Shown here: positions 34,512 through 43,678 of the stretch, in pieces
Position numbering within the stretch: position 1 is the stretch's first letter
Layout: the number at the start of each line of letters is the position of its first letter
Source: G963665595 sp963665595
GTDB lineage: Bacteria; Actinomycetota; Coriobacteriia; Coriobacteriales; CADBOM01
Length of the DNA: 64,000 nucleotides
Reading direction: 5' to 3'
NCBI GenBank assembly: GCA_963665595.2
Contig: CAXXJK010000005.1
Coordinates: 186,001 to 250,000, forward strand
Position numbers and translations under genes: made by a program
The notes under the pieces: generated by a model
The model's input: the letters and a program-made list of their open reading frames with translations, nothing else
Databases searched by the model: none
What the model was told of the DNA's origin: nothing

Positions 34512-36506
34512 ATGATAGGAACGGGAGTGCGTTTCTTGCGCTCACGTATTTTGGGAAAGGCTCTCAAGAATTCAGAGCAACAGACAGAGCGTCTTTCTGT
34601 TGGCTGGGGCCTTCCGGTATTATCAAGCGATGCAATTTCTTCAGTTGCTTATGCAGTGCAAGAAATTCTTCTGGTACTCGTACCGGTTCTTGCTATGGCA
34701 AGCTATGGGCCACTGTTGGGTATCGCTGGCACCATCATAGGCCTGTTGATAATTCTCGTACTTTGTTATCGGCAAGTCATCGATGCCTACCCCCAGGGTG
34801 GTGGTGCTTATAGTGTGGCAAAGCACAATCTCGGCAAAACCTTTTCGCTGATTGCCGGCGCGTCACTTATTGTCGACTATGTTCTTACCATCGCAGTAAG
34901 TGCCTGTGCGGGCACGGCGGCCATTACCTCTGCGGTGCCGGCGCTTTTGCCATTCAAAATAGTGATGACGGTCGTATTTGTCGGTCTTTTGACTTTAGGC
35001 AATTTGCGCGGCCTACGAGAATCTTCTGTTATGTTTGGGCTGCCTACCTACCTATTTATCGGGGCTATACTCATTCTTATTGTTGCAGGCCTTGTGAAGG
35101 TTGTCTTCTTCGGTGAGGCTCCCACTGTTACTGCTGCCGAGTCAGTGGTGACTACGGGCGAGGGACTCACTATGATTTTGCTCCTGCGTGCATTTTCCTC
35201 GGGCTGTTCGGCTCTTACCGGTGTTGAGGCGGTCAGCAACTCGGTGCGCAATTTCAAGGAGCCGACTCAAAAGCATGCAAAACTTACCCTGTTATTTCTC
35301 GCAGTTATCGTAACGGTCATCTTCGGAGGCGTTACCATACTCACCTCGCTTTATGGTGCAATACCCAACGAAAACATTACTCTCATAGCTCAGCTTGCCA
35401 TCGGAACATTTGGTGACAGCAGTGTCATGTTCTATATCATTCAGGTAACAACGGCATTGATACTCTTGCTTGCCGCTAACACCGCGTTCAACGGTCTCCC
35501 ACAGCTACTGTCCCTTTTGGCGGCGGACCGTTTCGTGCCCGCGCGTTTTGGACGTCGTGGTACTCGTCTGGTGTTTTCAAATGGCATTCTGTTTGCAGCG
35601 ATTGCCGCAGCTCTTCTTGTTGTGGTCAATCAGGGTCAAGAGCATGCTCTTATCCCATTTTACTCAGTCGGCGTATTTCTTTCTTTTACCATTGCTCAGG
35701 CGGGTATGGTAAAGCACTGGCTTGATGCTAATGACAAAAAGACTCGGCACCGTGCGTTTGTCAATGGTCTCGGCGCTGTGGTAACCGGCAGCGTCTGCAT
35801 CGTGCTGGTTGTGGGAAAATTTACGCAAGGCGCATGGGCGGTGCCGGTAGTTATTCTGGTATTGGTTCTCCTCATGAGAGAAGTGAGGAATCACTACGAG
35901 TCAGTTGACGCCGACCTGCGTATTGACGATATCGCCCTGACTGAACAGCTATTCGGTATGGTATCTACCTCGTCAGCTGATGAGGAGAGCACGCATGCAC
36001 TCAAACACCGTCTTGTCCCCCAGAAGATGCGTGTCATCATTCCTATTGCGTCGTGTAATAAGGCGTTTCTCAAGGCATATCGTTACGCAGAAAGCTTGAG
36101 TACCGATATAGAGGTGTATCACGTGAGCACCTCGACTCCGGCCGCACGACGCTTTAGGAAGCGCTATAACGCGTTTGCACTGCCTTCGCGTCTTGTCATT
36201 GAAAACACTCCGTATCGGAATATCAACGATGTTCTTCTTGAACATATTGATACTATTGAGGCGGGCTTGCACGATGATGAAATGCTGACCGTTGTTCTTC
36301 CTCGTATTGTGACTACGCGCTGGTGGCATTATATGCTTCATAACCAGACGAACTTCTTCTTGGAAAATGCCCTGTTTGAGAGACGCGATATTGCGGTAGT
36401 TGCTATTCCCTACATAGTGGATTCTGACTTGGCGAAGAAGAATCTCAAAGAAATGACTAACAGCCGGAAGGAAAAATCAGCAGCGAGTAAATCTGCTCAT
36501 TGCTAG
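34512..36506 (+). CDS. kimA: KimA-like APC-family potassium importer
   Basis: 664 residues with AGGAG upstream of the ATG. About 12 membrane helices are followed by a 200-residue cytosolic C-terminal domain (from about residue 460). The sequence closely follows Bacillus KimA (YdaO): LSSDAISSVAYAVQEIL, YRQVIDAYPQGGGAYSVAK, LIAGASLIVDYVLTIAVS, LLRAFSSGCSALTGVEAVS and YSVGVFLSF. KimA is a proton-coupled, c-di-AMP-inhibited K+ importer. The annotation as an APC amino-acid permease would be the less specific alternative. No ydaO-type riboswitch was seen in the 230-base leader. A terminator follows. Confidence 0.8.
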   Translation: MIGTGVRFLRSRILGKALKNSEQQTERLSVGWGLPVLSSDAISSVAYAVQEILLVLVPVLAMASYGPLLGIAGTIIGLLIILVLCYRQVIDAYPQGGGAYSVAKHNLGKTFSLIAGASLIVDYVLTIAVSACAGTAAITSAVPALLPFKIVMTVVFVGLLTLGNLRGLRESSVMFGLPTYLFIGAILILIVAGLVKVVFFGEAPTVTAAESVVTTGEGLTMILLLRAFSSGCSALTGVEAVSNSVRNFKEPTQKHAKLTLLFLAVIVTVIFGGVTILTSLYGAIPNENITLIAQLAIGTFGDSSVMFYIIQVTTALILLLAANTAFNGLPQLLSLLAADRFVPARFGRRGTRLVFSNGILFAAIAAALLVVVNQGQEHALIPFYSVGVFLSFTIAQAGMVKHWLDANDKKTRHRAFVNGLGAVVTGSVCIVLVVGKFTQGAWAVPVVILVLVLLMREVRNHYESVDADLRIDDIALTEQLFGMVSTSSADEESTHALKHRLVPQKMRVIIPIASCNKAFLKAYRYAESLSTDIEVYHVSTSTPAARRFRKRYNAFALPSRLVIENTPYRNINDVLLEHIDTIEAGLHDDEMLTVVLPRIVTTRWWHYMLHNQTNFFLENALFERRDIAVVAIPYIVDSDLAKKNLKEMTNSRKEKSAASKSAHC

Positions 36507-36528
36507 ATGCTGATAGCTGATATGATAC

Positions 36529-36562
36529 AGACTCCCCGCGATCTATAAGATGTGGGGAGTCT
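36529..36562 (+). terminator. Rho-independent terminator after the K+ importer gene
   Basis: A perfect 9-bp stem, AGACTCCCC (36529-36537) with GGGGAGTCT (36554-36562), a 16-base loop, and a moderate T-rich tail (TGTGCTTT). Confidence 0.75.
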
Positions 36563-36588
36563 TGTGCTTTGAGGAGAGGTCGAAAGAG

Positions 36589-36621
36589 ATGTCGTCAACA
36601 GAATCCCTGTCATGTCTATGA
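36589..36621 (+). CDS. Possible 10-codon leader peptide coupled to the YgjP-like gene
   Basis: ATG at 36589 is 9-10 bases after GAGGAGAGG (36571-36579), the only good ribosome site before the next gene, and opens a 10-codon frame ending in TGA at 36619-36621. That stop overlaps the ATG at 36618 of the following gene (ATGA). The peptide would be MSSTESLSCL. It may exist only to deliver ribosomes to the downstream start. Confidence 0.35.
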   Translation: MSSTESLSCL

Positions 36622-37208
36622 AGAGACGCCGGGTGTTTTCAGATCATCATGATACAACTGATGTCGTTCTTTTAACTGGTGACATCACGGTTCAGGTTAT
36701 GCGGAAGAATGTGCGCAACATGAATCTGCGTATTCGGCGCGATGGAACCGTCTGTGCTTCTGTTCCCTTTATAGTGACCGACCAGGCAATTATTCGTTTT
36801 TTGGAAGACCGCACAGAATGGATAGTGGCCCACCGTGCGCAGGTACTCAAACGCGCGGAGACGAGTTTTTCGGGCTCTGAGCTGACTCAGTCTGAAGAGA
36901 AGGCAATGAGGGCTCAGCTACACAAACGTCTAACAAGGCTGGTGCCCTTGTGGGAACAACGTATGAATGTGCATTGTACAAAATGGCAGATTAGAAAGAT
37001 GCAGACCAGATGGGGGAGCTGCTCTGTGCAGTCTGGACGTATACGATTCGCCTTTGCTCTTGCATTCGTGCCCGATGAACATCTTGAGTATGTGGTGGTT
37101 CATGAACTATGTCATCTCATTGAGCCTAGTCACGATGAACGCTTCAAAGCTCTTATGACCATGTACTTGCCCGACTGGAAACGCCGTCGTGCCACATTGC
37201 ATCATTAA
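36618..37208 (+). CDS. YgjP-like metal-dependent hydrolase (WLM/M48-related)
   Basis: 196 residues from ATG 36618; ATG 36612 in the same frame is also possible, and neither has its own ribosome site (see the leader ORF). The C-terminal half contains MQTRWGSCS and the zinc site VVVHELCHLIEPSHDERF (HExxH-x5-H), the signature of the YgjP/DUF45 family. Members have been described as UTP pyrophosphatases or metallopeptidases. The N-terminal half has the KNVRNMNLRIRRDGTVCASVP strand of the family. A stand-alone gene between two terminators. Confidence 0.85.
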   Translation: MKRRRVFSDHHDTTDVVLLTGDITVQVMRKNVRNMNLRIRRDGTVCASVPFIVTDQAIIRFLEDRTEWIVAHRAQVLKRAETSFSGSELTQSEEKAMRAQLHKRLTRLVPLWEQRMNVHCTKWQIRKMQTRWGSCSVQSGRIRFAFALAFVPDEHLEYVVVHELCHLIEPSHDERFKALMTMYLPDWKRRRATLHH

Positions 37209-37212
37209 CAAA

Positions 37213-37244
37213 CGAGGGCCCGCCACTTCTGACGAACCCTCGTG
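37213..37244. terminator. Probable terminator between convergent genes
   Basis: ACGAGGG (37213-37219) pairs with CCCTCGT (37238-37244) around an 18-base loop. It lies between the YgjP-like gene and the convergent pknB gene. The U-tract is weak. Confidence 0.5.
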
Positions 37245-37267
37245 ATCGGTACGTATTCTCCTGTTTA

Positions 37268-39247
37268 TCAGGAACCCGCAGCGTATTTATACAGTATGAC
37301 AGTTACTGCTGAACCCTTATCAACAGAAGAGCCAGAAGCGGGACTCTGAGAATAGACGGTACCGTCTTGAGCTTTAACCGTAGTTGTCTGCGTTGTTGAA
37401 GAAACCGTGATAGTAAGACCAACATCTGAGAGTGCCGATGTTGCATCGCTTTGAGTTTTACCACTTAAGGAGGGCACGGTAACCTTTGCCACAGGAGCTG
37501 GCCCTTTCGAGATAACGAGTTTGATGGTAGATCCTTTAGCGGCGCTTCCAGTTATATTCTGTGATATGACATTTCCCGAAGCGACAGAACTGCTGTAGTC
37601 TTGCGAAGTATCTACGAGGAAGCCCGCAGTTTTCAACATGGTTTCAGCGGCGCTTTGTGTTTTGCCGGTTACATCCGGTACGCTTACAAACTCTGTACCC
37701 ATCGAAACAGAATAGACGATAGCTGTTCCCGGAGCAATCATCGTACCTGCGATCGGGCTCTGAGAAACGATCTTGCCCGCATCAATGGTGCTGCTGTAGA
37801 TTTGGTCGCCCTGTTTGCCCGATAACCCTACCGCCATCAGTGCGTTTTCTGCGTCTGTCCGTGATTTACCGGTCAGGTCAGGGACTGCAACATAGGTTGC
37901 CGTTATAGAACCTTTCGATATGGTAATGGTTACGGTCGAACCTTTTGCTGCCTTATTGTTGGCAGTAGGCGACTGCGAAGCAACACTTCCCGAGGGGATG
38001 GTTTCACTGTAGTCTTCGCTTAAGGCAACGGAAAAGCCACTGTCTTGGAGAGCCGTCGTTGCGTCAGCTTGTGTCTTGCCAACCACGTTTGGAACCGTTA
38101 TTGCGGCGGCACCCGAGCTTGGGATGTTATTTATAAAGTTCGTGATGAGTCCACCCACATTGGTGACCACGGCAAGCGTGGTGATAAGGGCTAACGCGAC
38201 AGCGCAGATGCCGAGTATGATTAGCGTCCGCTTGTTATGTTGCTTCTTGTCCTGTTCCTTTTGTCGCTTGTTCGCATTGTAGGAAGTAGGCGATTTCCCG
38301 TTAGCTGCGGTGCCTATCGGTTGCATCACCGAAGTGCCCGTGCCCTGTCCGGCGCCCATGACGGTGGTTGTCCCTGCACTGCCCATGATCGTTGTGACAC
38401 CGGCACCACTGATTACTTCTCCGTTAACGGGGCGTCCCATGAGGAAACCGTTGAGTGCAGTGCGCATGTCTTCAGCATCTTTATAACGCAGAGAGGTGTT
38501 CTTCGACATAGCCTTCATGATGATGGCGTTGAACGCAGGGTCGATATCGGGGTTTATCTCGATGGGAGGGACGGCGTTTTCATTAACCTGTTTGAGCGCT
38601 ACGGCGACGGGCTCATCGGCGATAAAGGGAAGTTTGCCGGTTGCGGCTTCGTATAAAACGATACCCAAGGAGTACAGATCAGTTTGGGGCGTCAAAGGCT
38701 TTCCTTGCGCCTGCTCTGGAGACACATAGTTAGCGGTACCGAGCACCGAGCCTGTTTGAGTCATGCCGGAGTTACCGGCACGAGCAATACCAAAATCCAT
38801 GATCTTGGCATTGCCGTCAGGTTGGACCATGATGTTTTGTGGTTTTATATCACGATGGATGACATCATGACGATGCGCCACTGCAAGGCCGGCGCATACC
38901 TGGCTTCCGATCTCTGCAACTTTGCGCTGATTGATGGCTCCACGCCGTTCAATGGCGGTTTTTAGATCGATGCCACGTACGTATTCCATGGCAATGTAAT
39001 ACGTGTCCTCGTCTTGTCCCCAGTCATAGATATTTACGATATAGGGACTCTGCAGATTGGCTGCGGCCTGAGCTTCCTGCCTGAATCGTGCAGCAAACGT
39101 AGGATCAGCTGCATACTGCGGCAACATGATCTTGATGGCGACCGTACGATTGAGGACTTCGTCTTGGGCTTTGAATACTTCAGCCATGCCGCCCGTGCCG
39201 ATTTTCTCAATGATGCGGTAACGCGAACCGAATACTCTATTAATCAA
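37268..39247 (-). CDS. pknB: Ser/Thr protein kinase with four PASTA domains
   Basis: 659 residues from a TTG start at 39247 (AAGGGAG 8 bases upstream). Residues 1-270 are the kinase: VAIKIM with the catalytic Lys, HRDIKPQNIMV and DFGIARAG, then SPEQAQG. A linker is followed by one membrane helix (IILGICAVALALITTLAVV), then an extracellular region with four PASTA repeats (each starting like VPNVVGKTQADA, VPDLTGKSRTDA, VPDVTGKTQSAA, VPSLSGKTQSDA). PASTA domains bind peptidoglycan fragments or lipid II, and the kinase controls cell-wall growth. It is the last gene of the cell-wall operon, about 107 bases after the SEDS-PBP fusion gene. Confidence 0.95.
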   Translation of the reverse strand: MINRVFGSRYRIIEKIGTGGMAEVFKAQDEVLNRTVAIKIMLPQYAADPTFAARFRQEAQAAANLQSPYIVNIYDWGQDEDTYYIAMEYVRGIDLKTAIERRGAINQRKVAEIGSQVCAGLAVAHRHDVIHRDIKPQNIMVQPDGNAKIMDFGIARAGNSGMTQTGSVLGTANYVSPEQAQGKPLTPQTDLYSLGIVLYEAATGKLPFIADEPVAVALKQVNENAVPPIEINPDIDPAFNAIIMKAMSKNTSLRYKDAEDMRTALNGFLMGRPVNGEVISGAGVTTIMGSAGTTTVMGAGQGTGTSVMQPIGTAANGKSPTSYNANKRQKEQDKKQHNKRTLIILGICAVALALITTLAVVTNVGGLITNFINNIPSSGAAAITVPNVVGKTQADATTALQDSGFSVALSEDYSETIPSGSVASQSPTANNKAAKGSTVTITISKGSITATYVAVPDLTGKSRTDAENALMAVGLSGKQGDQIYSSTIDAGKIVSQSPIAGTMIAPGTAIVYSVSMGTEFVSVPDVTGKTQSAAETMLKTAGFLVDTSQDYSSSVASGNVISQNITGSAAKGSTIKLVISKGPAPVAKVTVPSLSGKTQSDATSALSDVGLTITVSSTTQTTTVKAQDGTVYSQSPASGSSVDKGSAVTVILYKYAAGS

Positions 39248-39354
39248 CGTTTATGCTCCCTTATTCATGCGCTGACGTATGCACAGATCCAATAGTACCA
39301 TTTTACCAACAAATCTTCTCTACTCTTGTTGTGCACGACAACTTCATGGTTACA

Positions 39355-42099
39355 TTACAACGCTCCCATTGCCTGCAAGGAGGTTTTTATAAGTTCACCG
39401 GCTTTTGGAGTAGCTGCACCAGCGGTTGAATTCTCTAGAACTATGGCAACTGTCACGCTTACACCATTGGCTGTACCATCACCGATAAAGACGGCGTTGT
39501 CGGTGGTATTGCTTGTCTGAGCAGTACCCGTTTTGCCAATAACCACCGCTCCCTCAACCTGAGCTGCTGCTGCTGTGCCTTCTTCAATAACGCCCTTCAT
39601 GGCGGTTGCCACCTGTGCAGCCACGGTGGGAGTGCAGGCTTGTGCAAATGTCTTCGGGGCAGTGGTTGAGGTTATGACACCATCGGGGCTCAGGACGTGA
39701 TCGATGATATAGGGTTGCATGATGGTGCCACCATTGACAAACGCGCTCGCAATCATTGCAAGTTGTACAACCGTGGCAAGCGGTCCGTTTTTGCCATCGG
39801 TGTGTTGCCCAACGGGTTGGCCGACGCCTGCCCACGCTGTTTCCCAGTCAGTCATTACTTGGTAATTTGACATGATGGAAGTAGCAACCGAGAAATCCTG
39901 CGTGGTGTGTGAGGAGTTATAGCCAAAAGCCTCTGCCTTCTTGACAAGAGTTTGCGCGCCAAGCTGTGAGGCGACCTGTGCAAACACGGTGTTGCTCGAA
40001 ACTTCTAGCGCGCGCAGAAGGGTGATTTGTCCGAAATCTTCTCCTTTGAAGTTGGTGATAAGCCCACCACCGATTTCAATGGATGCGGGCGAGTAATAGA
40101 CATCATACAGGCAGTCATATTTTTGTTCCACACGTGCGGTGAGTGTAACCACTTTCATTGATGATCCGGGGGGATAGAGACCCTGGGTGGCTCGATTGAA
40201 GAGGTTGTCGCCGCTGACCTTTCCCGAAAGATACTGGGAAGCATTGTTGACATCGTAGGTTGGAGAAGAAGCTTCTGCGAGCACGGCTCCTGTTTTTGAA
40301 TTGAGCACAACAATAGCACCCGTCTGGCCTTGAAGTAGCTCCTCGGCTTTTTCCTGGATGGTTGAGTTGACGGTGAGAACAACATTGTTACCTACGGTAC
40401 CGGCTCCCGCAAGTGAGGCGAGAGCATCGCTCCACGAACTATAGTTTTTGTTTCCAACAAGCGTATCGTTTGCAGAAAGTTCGGTACCAGCACAGCCAAA
40501 CTGTGTCGAGTAATATCCGATGATATGGGCAGCAAGCGACCCCTGCGGGTATTCTCGTTCATAGGTTCCGTTGCTCTGTTCGACTGACTCTGCGAGAACA
40601 ACACCGTCGCTGGTGAGTATACTTCCTCGCTGATCTTTTGCATTTTGAGCGATAGTATGGTTGTTGGTGGGAAGATTTTTGAGATAATCTGCACGAAAAA
40701 CCATGGTATAGGTAAGGCTTGCTATGAGAACGGCAAACAACACCGCAAAAAGTGCAATCAACAAGGTGAGACGTTTGCCTAGTGCCACGCGACCGAGCGC
40801 GCCGGAATCGAAGATGGATGTGCGCTGCAGTTCGGCTTCGCCGCTTCCGCTGTTGTCGCCCGTGCGCAGAAGCAAACCTACAACGATAAATGAGGAAAGA
40901 AGTGAGGAACCACCTTGGCTCATGAAGGGAAGCGTGACGCCGGTCAAGGGTATAAGCCCAATATTACCCCCAACAATAACAAATGCCTGGAAAGAGATAG
41001 CAGCAGTCAGGCCGGCTGCGACCAGTGCATCGATATCTTTGCGTGCGCGTCCGGCAATGACAAACCCGCGTACTGCAAAAAGTAGAAAGAGAATGAGGAC
41101 AGCTGCTGCGCCGAGCAGACCACATTCTTCAGCAATTGCCACAAAGATGAAGTCAGATTCCACAACGGGAATCTTAGTAGGAAGCCCGCGTCCGATTCCA
41201 TCTCCAAAAAGGCCGCCATCAGCAAGCGAGTAAAACGCCTGCACGATTTGATAGCCGCTACTGTTGGAGTAGGCAAATGGGTCAAGCCAGGCTTCCACAC
41301 GGTTTTGAACATGGCCGAAACACAGATAAGCTGCGATCGCTCCTGTTGCAAACAGCAGGAAACTCACCACTACATAGCTGATACGACCAGTGCATACGTA
41401 TATCATGACCAAGAAAATGCCGAAGAATAGAAGCGCGCTCCCTAAGTCTTTTTCAAATACGACGATGAGCATCGAGATGCCCCACATCAACAGGAGTGGT
41501 ATGAGCGTTTTAAAATCAGGAAATCTGAAAGGGCCAATCTGTCGGGTTGAAATTGAAAGCATCTCACGATTTTCAGCAAGATATGCGGCAAGGAACAAGA
41601 CGATGCATATCTTTGCGATTTCGCCCGGTTGAAAGTTGAAGCCTGCTATGGAAACCCAGATCTTCGAGCCGTAGTATTCTACCCCTATGAACATGGGGAG
41701 AATCAACAAAATGACGCCTATCAAGATGATGGTGTACTTGTAACGGCACAAACGATTAATCGACTTAATAAATACCAGCACGAGAATCATGCAGGCAATG
41801 CTTAAGAACAGCCATATGAGCTGGCGAAGGGCAAGTTCTGGTGCTAAGCGCATGACAAAGCAGATGCCGATACCTGATAACAGAAACGTAATGGGAAGCA
41901 GCGCTGGATCAGCGTTAGGGGCCAGAAAGCGAACGGCGAGGTGTGCAACGATAAAGGCGAGAAAAAGACCAAGCGGGACCGCTAGGTTTTCAACGTTAAT
42001 GGTATCGCCGCTGTTAATCAGCATCATTACAAACAACAAGATGACAATAGGTGCTCCAGCAATGAGGAGCAGCAGTTCAGTTGTTCTACGAGTTCTCAC
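39355..42099 (-). CDS. Single-chain SEDS glycosyltransferase-class B penicillin-binding protein fusion
   Basis: 914 residues from GTG at 42099 (GAGGTGA upstream). Residues about 1-415 are a SEDS polymerase (RodA/FtsW) with some 10-12 helices: YGSKIWVSIAGFNFQPGEIAK, FEKDLGSALLFF, GYQIVQAFYSLADGGLFGDG and PLTGVTLPFMSQGGSS. A new helix at about 445-465 leads into a periplasmic PBP domain with SSMK (about 646-649), SSN (about 700-702) and KTG (about 855-857), and an N-terminal RGSILTSDG segment typical of class B PBPs. In most actinobacteria rodA and pbpA are adjacent but separate genes in this same operon. Here they form one protein that should both polymerise and cross-link peptidoglycan. Confidence 0.92.
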   Translation of the reverse strand: MRTRRTTELLLLIAGAPIVILLFVMMLINSGDTINVENLAVPLGLFLAFIVAHLAVRFLAPNADPALLPITFLLSGIGICFVMRLAPELALRQLIWLFLSIACMILVLVFIKSINRLCRYKYTIILIGVILLILPMFIGVEYYGSKIWVSIAGFNFQPGEIAKICIVLFLAAYLAENREMLSISTRQIGPFRFPDFKTLIPLLLMWGISMLIVVFEKDLGSALLFFGIFLVMIYVCTGRISYVVVSFLLFATGAIAAYLCFGHVQNRVEAWLDPFAYSNSSGYQIVQAFYSLADGGLFGDGIGRGLPTKIPVVESDFIFVAIAEECGLLGAAAVLILFLLFAVRGFVIAGRARKDIDALVAAGLTAAISFQAFVIVGGNIGLIPLTGVTLPFMSQGGSSLLSSFIVVGLLLRTGDNSGSGEAELQRTSIFDSGALGRVALGKRLTLLIALFAVLFAVLIASLTYTMVFRADYLKNLPTNNHTIAQNAKDQRGSILTSDGVVLAESVEQSNGTYEREYPQGSLAAHIIGYYSTQFGCAGTELSANDTLVGNKNYSSWSDALASLAGAGTVGNNVVLTVNSTIQEKAEELLQGQTGAIVVLNSKTGAVLAEASSPTYDVNNASQYLSGKVSGDNLFNRATQGLYPPGSSMKVVTLTARVEQKYDCLYDVYYSPASIEIGGGLITNFKGEDFGQITLLRALEVSSNTVFAQVASQLGAQTLVKKAEAFGYNSSHTTQDFSVATSIMSNYQVMTDWETAWAGVGQPVGQHTDGKNGPLATVVQLAMIASAFVNGGTIMQPYIIDHVLSPDGVITSTTAPKTFAQACTPTVAAQVATAMKGVIEEGTAAAAQVEGAVVIGKTGTAQTSNTTDNAVFIGDGTANGVSVTVAIVLENSTAGAATPKAGELIKTSLQAMGAL

Positions 42100-42110
42100 G
42101 AGAAATCACC

Positions 42111-43265
42111 TCAACTCTGAGTATTCGTACCGGTTGAGGTGGTGCTGCCTGAGGTGATGCCCTGATAGGTGTTTGCTTTGCTGTTTTCAGACGCAATCTG
42201 CGTTCGGTAAGAAGTAACCACATTCTCGGCATTTCCAAGCGAATCAAATGGTATGCCTGTCTGCAGTCGTTCAGCGGTGGGCGTGGGAAGTTGGCTGACG
42301 GGCACTCCGGTATCTTCTACGTACCATGAGAGGGAAAATCCGGCAACATTTCCTATAAGACCCTGATAGACGCGAACGGTTCCGTTTTCTGCAATGAGAT
42401 ATGCGGCATTCTGCGCATAAACATACACGCCGCCTACGGCGATCACGATAATGGTCAGAAAAGCAAGCAAAAAGGCGATAAGAGAAAGGCGAAAATGCCT
42501 TCGTTGTCGTTTTTTGATCATTGGCTGAGCGTGGAGAACATCGACGACGATCGCCGTGATATTATCATGACCGCCCGCATCATTTGCTCGTTTTATAAGC
42601 TGATCGGCCGCCTGTTGCGGGTCAGGTATTGAGCCGAGAATCTGTTGGAGTTCTTGCCTGATAAGCATGCCGGAAAGCCCGTCCGAACAAAGAAGTAGAC
42701 GGTCGCCCGGTTCAAGAGTCAGCTCGAATATATCCGGCTCGGTCGAAGGATCTGACCCCAGTGCTCGGGTGATTATGGAGCGATTCGGGTGGACACGAGC
42801 TTCTTCTTCTGTGATCTGTCCCGCCTCTATGAGCTCAGCCATAAGTGAGTGATCACGCGTGATCTGCTGAAGCAATCCCTGGTGCAAGAGATAGGCGCGG
42901 GAGTCTCCGACCTGAGCCACGGCAAGCATGTCGCCGTCGATGAAAGCGGCTGTCATGGTTGTTCCCATGCCGGGTTTGCCTACGCCCGAGCGGGCCCCCT
43001 GAATGACTGCTCGGTTAGCCTGAATGACCGCGTCGCCAAGAGTGGCAGCGTCGGTAATACTACCTGCGGCAGCATCCATGGTGTTGACTGCAATCTCGCT
43101 GGCGACTTCTCCGGCCTCATGTCCTCCCATACCATCAGCTACGACAAAAAGCGGCTCATGGACAAGCAGCGAGTCCTCATTATGTGTGCGTACTCTACCA
43201 ATATCGGTACGTGACCCGATGTTAAGGGATAACGGCACTTCGCTATGTTTTTTTGAGCTACTCAT
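42111..43265 (-). CDS. pstP: PP2C-family Ser/Thr phosphatase
   Basis: 384 residues. The N-terminal 240 residues have the PP2C metal-binding motifs: RTDIGRVRTHNEDS, FVVADGMGGHEAGEVAS, QVGDSRAYLL, RSIITRALGSD, LLLCSDGLSGML, and a late GGHDNITAIVV. One membrane helix (LIAFLLAFLTIIVIAVGGVYVY, about 262-285) anchors it, followed by an extracytoplasmic tail rich in Thr and Ser. It should reverse the PknB and FHA phosphorylations. Start overlaps the fhaB stop by 4 bases. Confidence 0.93.
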   Translation of the reverse strand: MSSSKKHSEVPLSLNIGSRTDIGRVRTHNEDSLLVHEPLFVVADGMGGHEAGEVASEIAVNTMDAAAGSITDAATLGDAVIQANRAVIQGARSGVGKPGMGTTMTAAFIDGDMLAVAQVGDSRAYLLHQGLLQQITRDHSLMAELIEAGQITEEEARVHPNRSIITRALGSDPSTEPDIFELTLEPGDRLLLCSDGLSGMLIRQELQQILGSIPDPQQAADQLIKRANDAGGHDNITAIVVDVLHAQPMIKKRQRRHFRLSLIAFLLAFLTIIVIAVGGVYVYAQNAAYLIAENGTVRVYQGLIGNVAGFSLSWYVEDTGVPVSQLPTPTAERLQTGIPFDSLGNAENVVTSYRTQIASENSKANTYQGITSGSTTSTGTNTQS

Positions 43266-43675
43266 GATTTGTTCACCCTGATATCGACATTGCCAATGCT
43301 GACAATGTCGCCATTGAGGGCGGAAACGGGAGAGGAGATCGGTTCTCCATTGAGCATCGTGCCATTTGTTGAACCGAGGTCTTCCACCATGAGACTTTCA
43401 CCCAGTAACGAGAAGCGGCAGTGCCGACCAGAAACGAAGTTGGTGGCAATGACGATATCGGCACCTGGTGAGCGTCCTACGATGATGGGACCCATGACAT
43501 TGAGTTTTACTCCTCGGAGTTCTTTAGGGCCATGTTCGACAGCTATACTCCAGCCCTCGCCCTTTTTCCGTTGTCCTTTTACCAGACCGATACCGGTCTT
43601 CATAACAGCGAGAAGGAACAGATAGAGCAGCGCAATGAATAAGACACGCGCTATGAGCAGGATGATATCGATCAC
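43262..43675 (-). CDS. fhaB: FHA-domain membrane-anchored protein (FhaB)
   Basis: 137 residues from GTG at 43675, with GGAG upstream within the end of fhaA. One N-terminal helix (LIARVLFIALLYLFLLAVM), then a forkhead-associated domain: IIVGRSPGADIVI, FVSGRHCRF and DLGSTNGTMLNGEPI, all phosphothreonine-binding features. In mycobacteria the homologue (FipA/FhaB partner region) recruits phosphorylated cell-division or wall proteins. Position between fhaA and pstP is the conserved actinobacterial order. Confidence 0.9.
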   Translation of the reverse strand: MIDIILLIARVLFIALLYLFLLAVMKTGIGLVKGQRKKGEGWSIAVEHGPKELRGVKLNVMGPIIVGRSPGADIVIATNFVSGRHCRFSLLGESLMVEDLGSTNGTMLNGEPISSPVSALNGDIVSIGNVDIRVNKS

Positions 43676-43678
43676 GCG

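Noticed and set aside
39355..42099. Many plus-strand open frames across the kinase and cell-wall genes (for example around 40724 and 43024)
   Set aside because: They have no ribosome sites, use unlikely amino-acid compositions, and lie opposite genes with strong family motifs. They are shadows.
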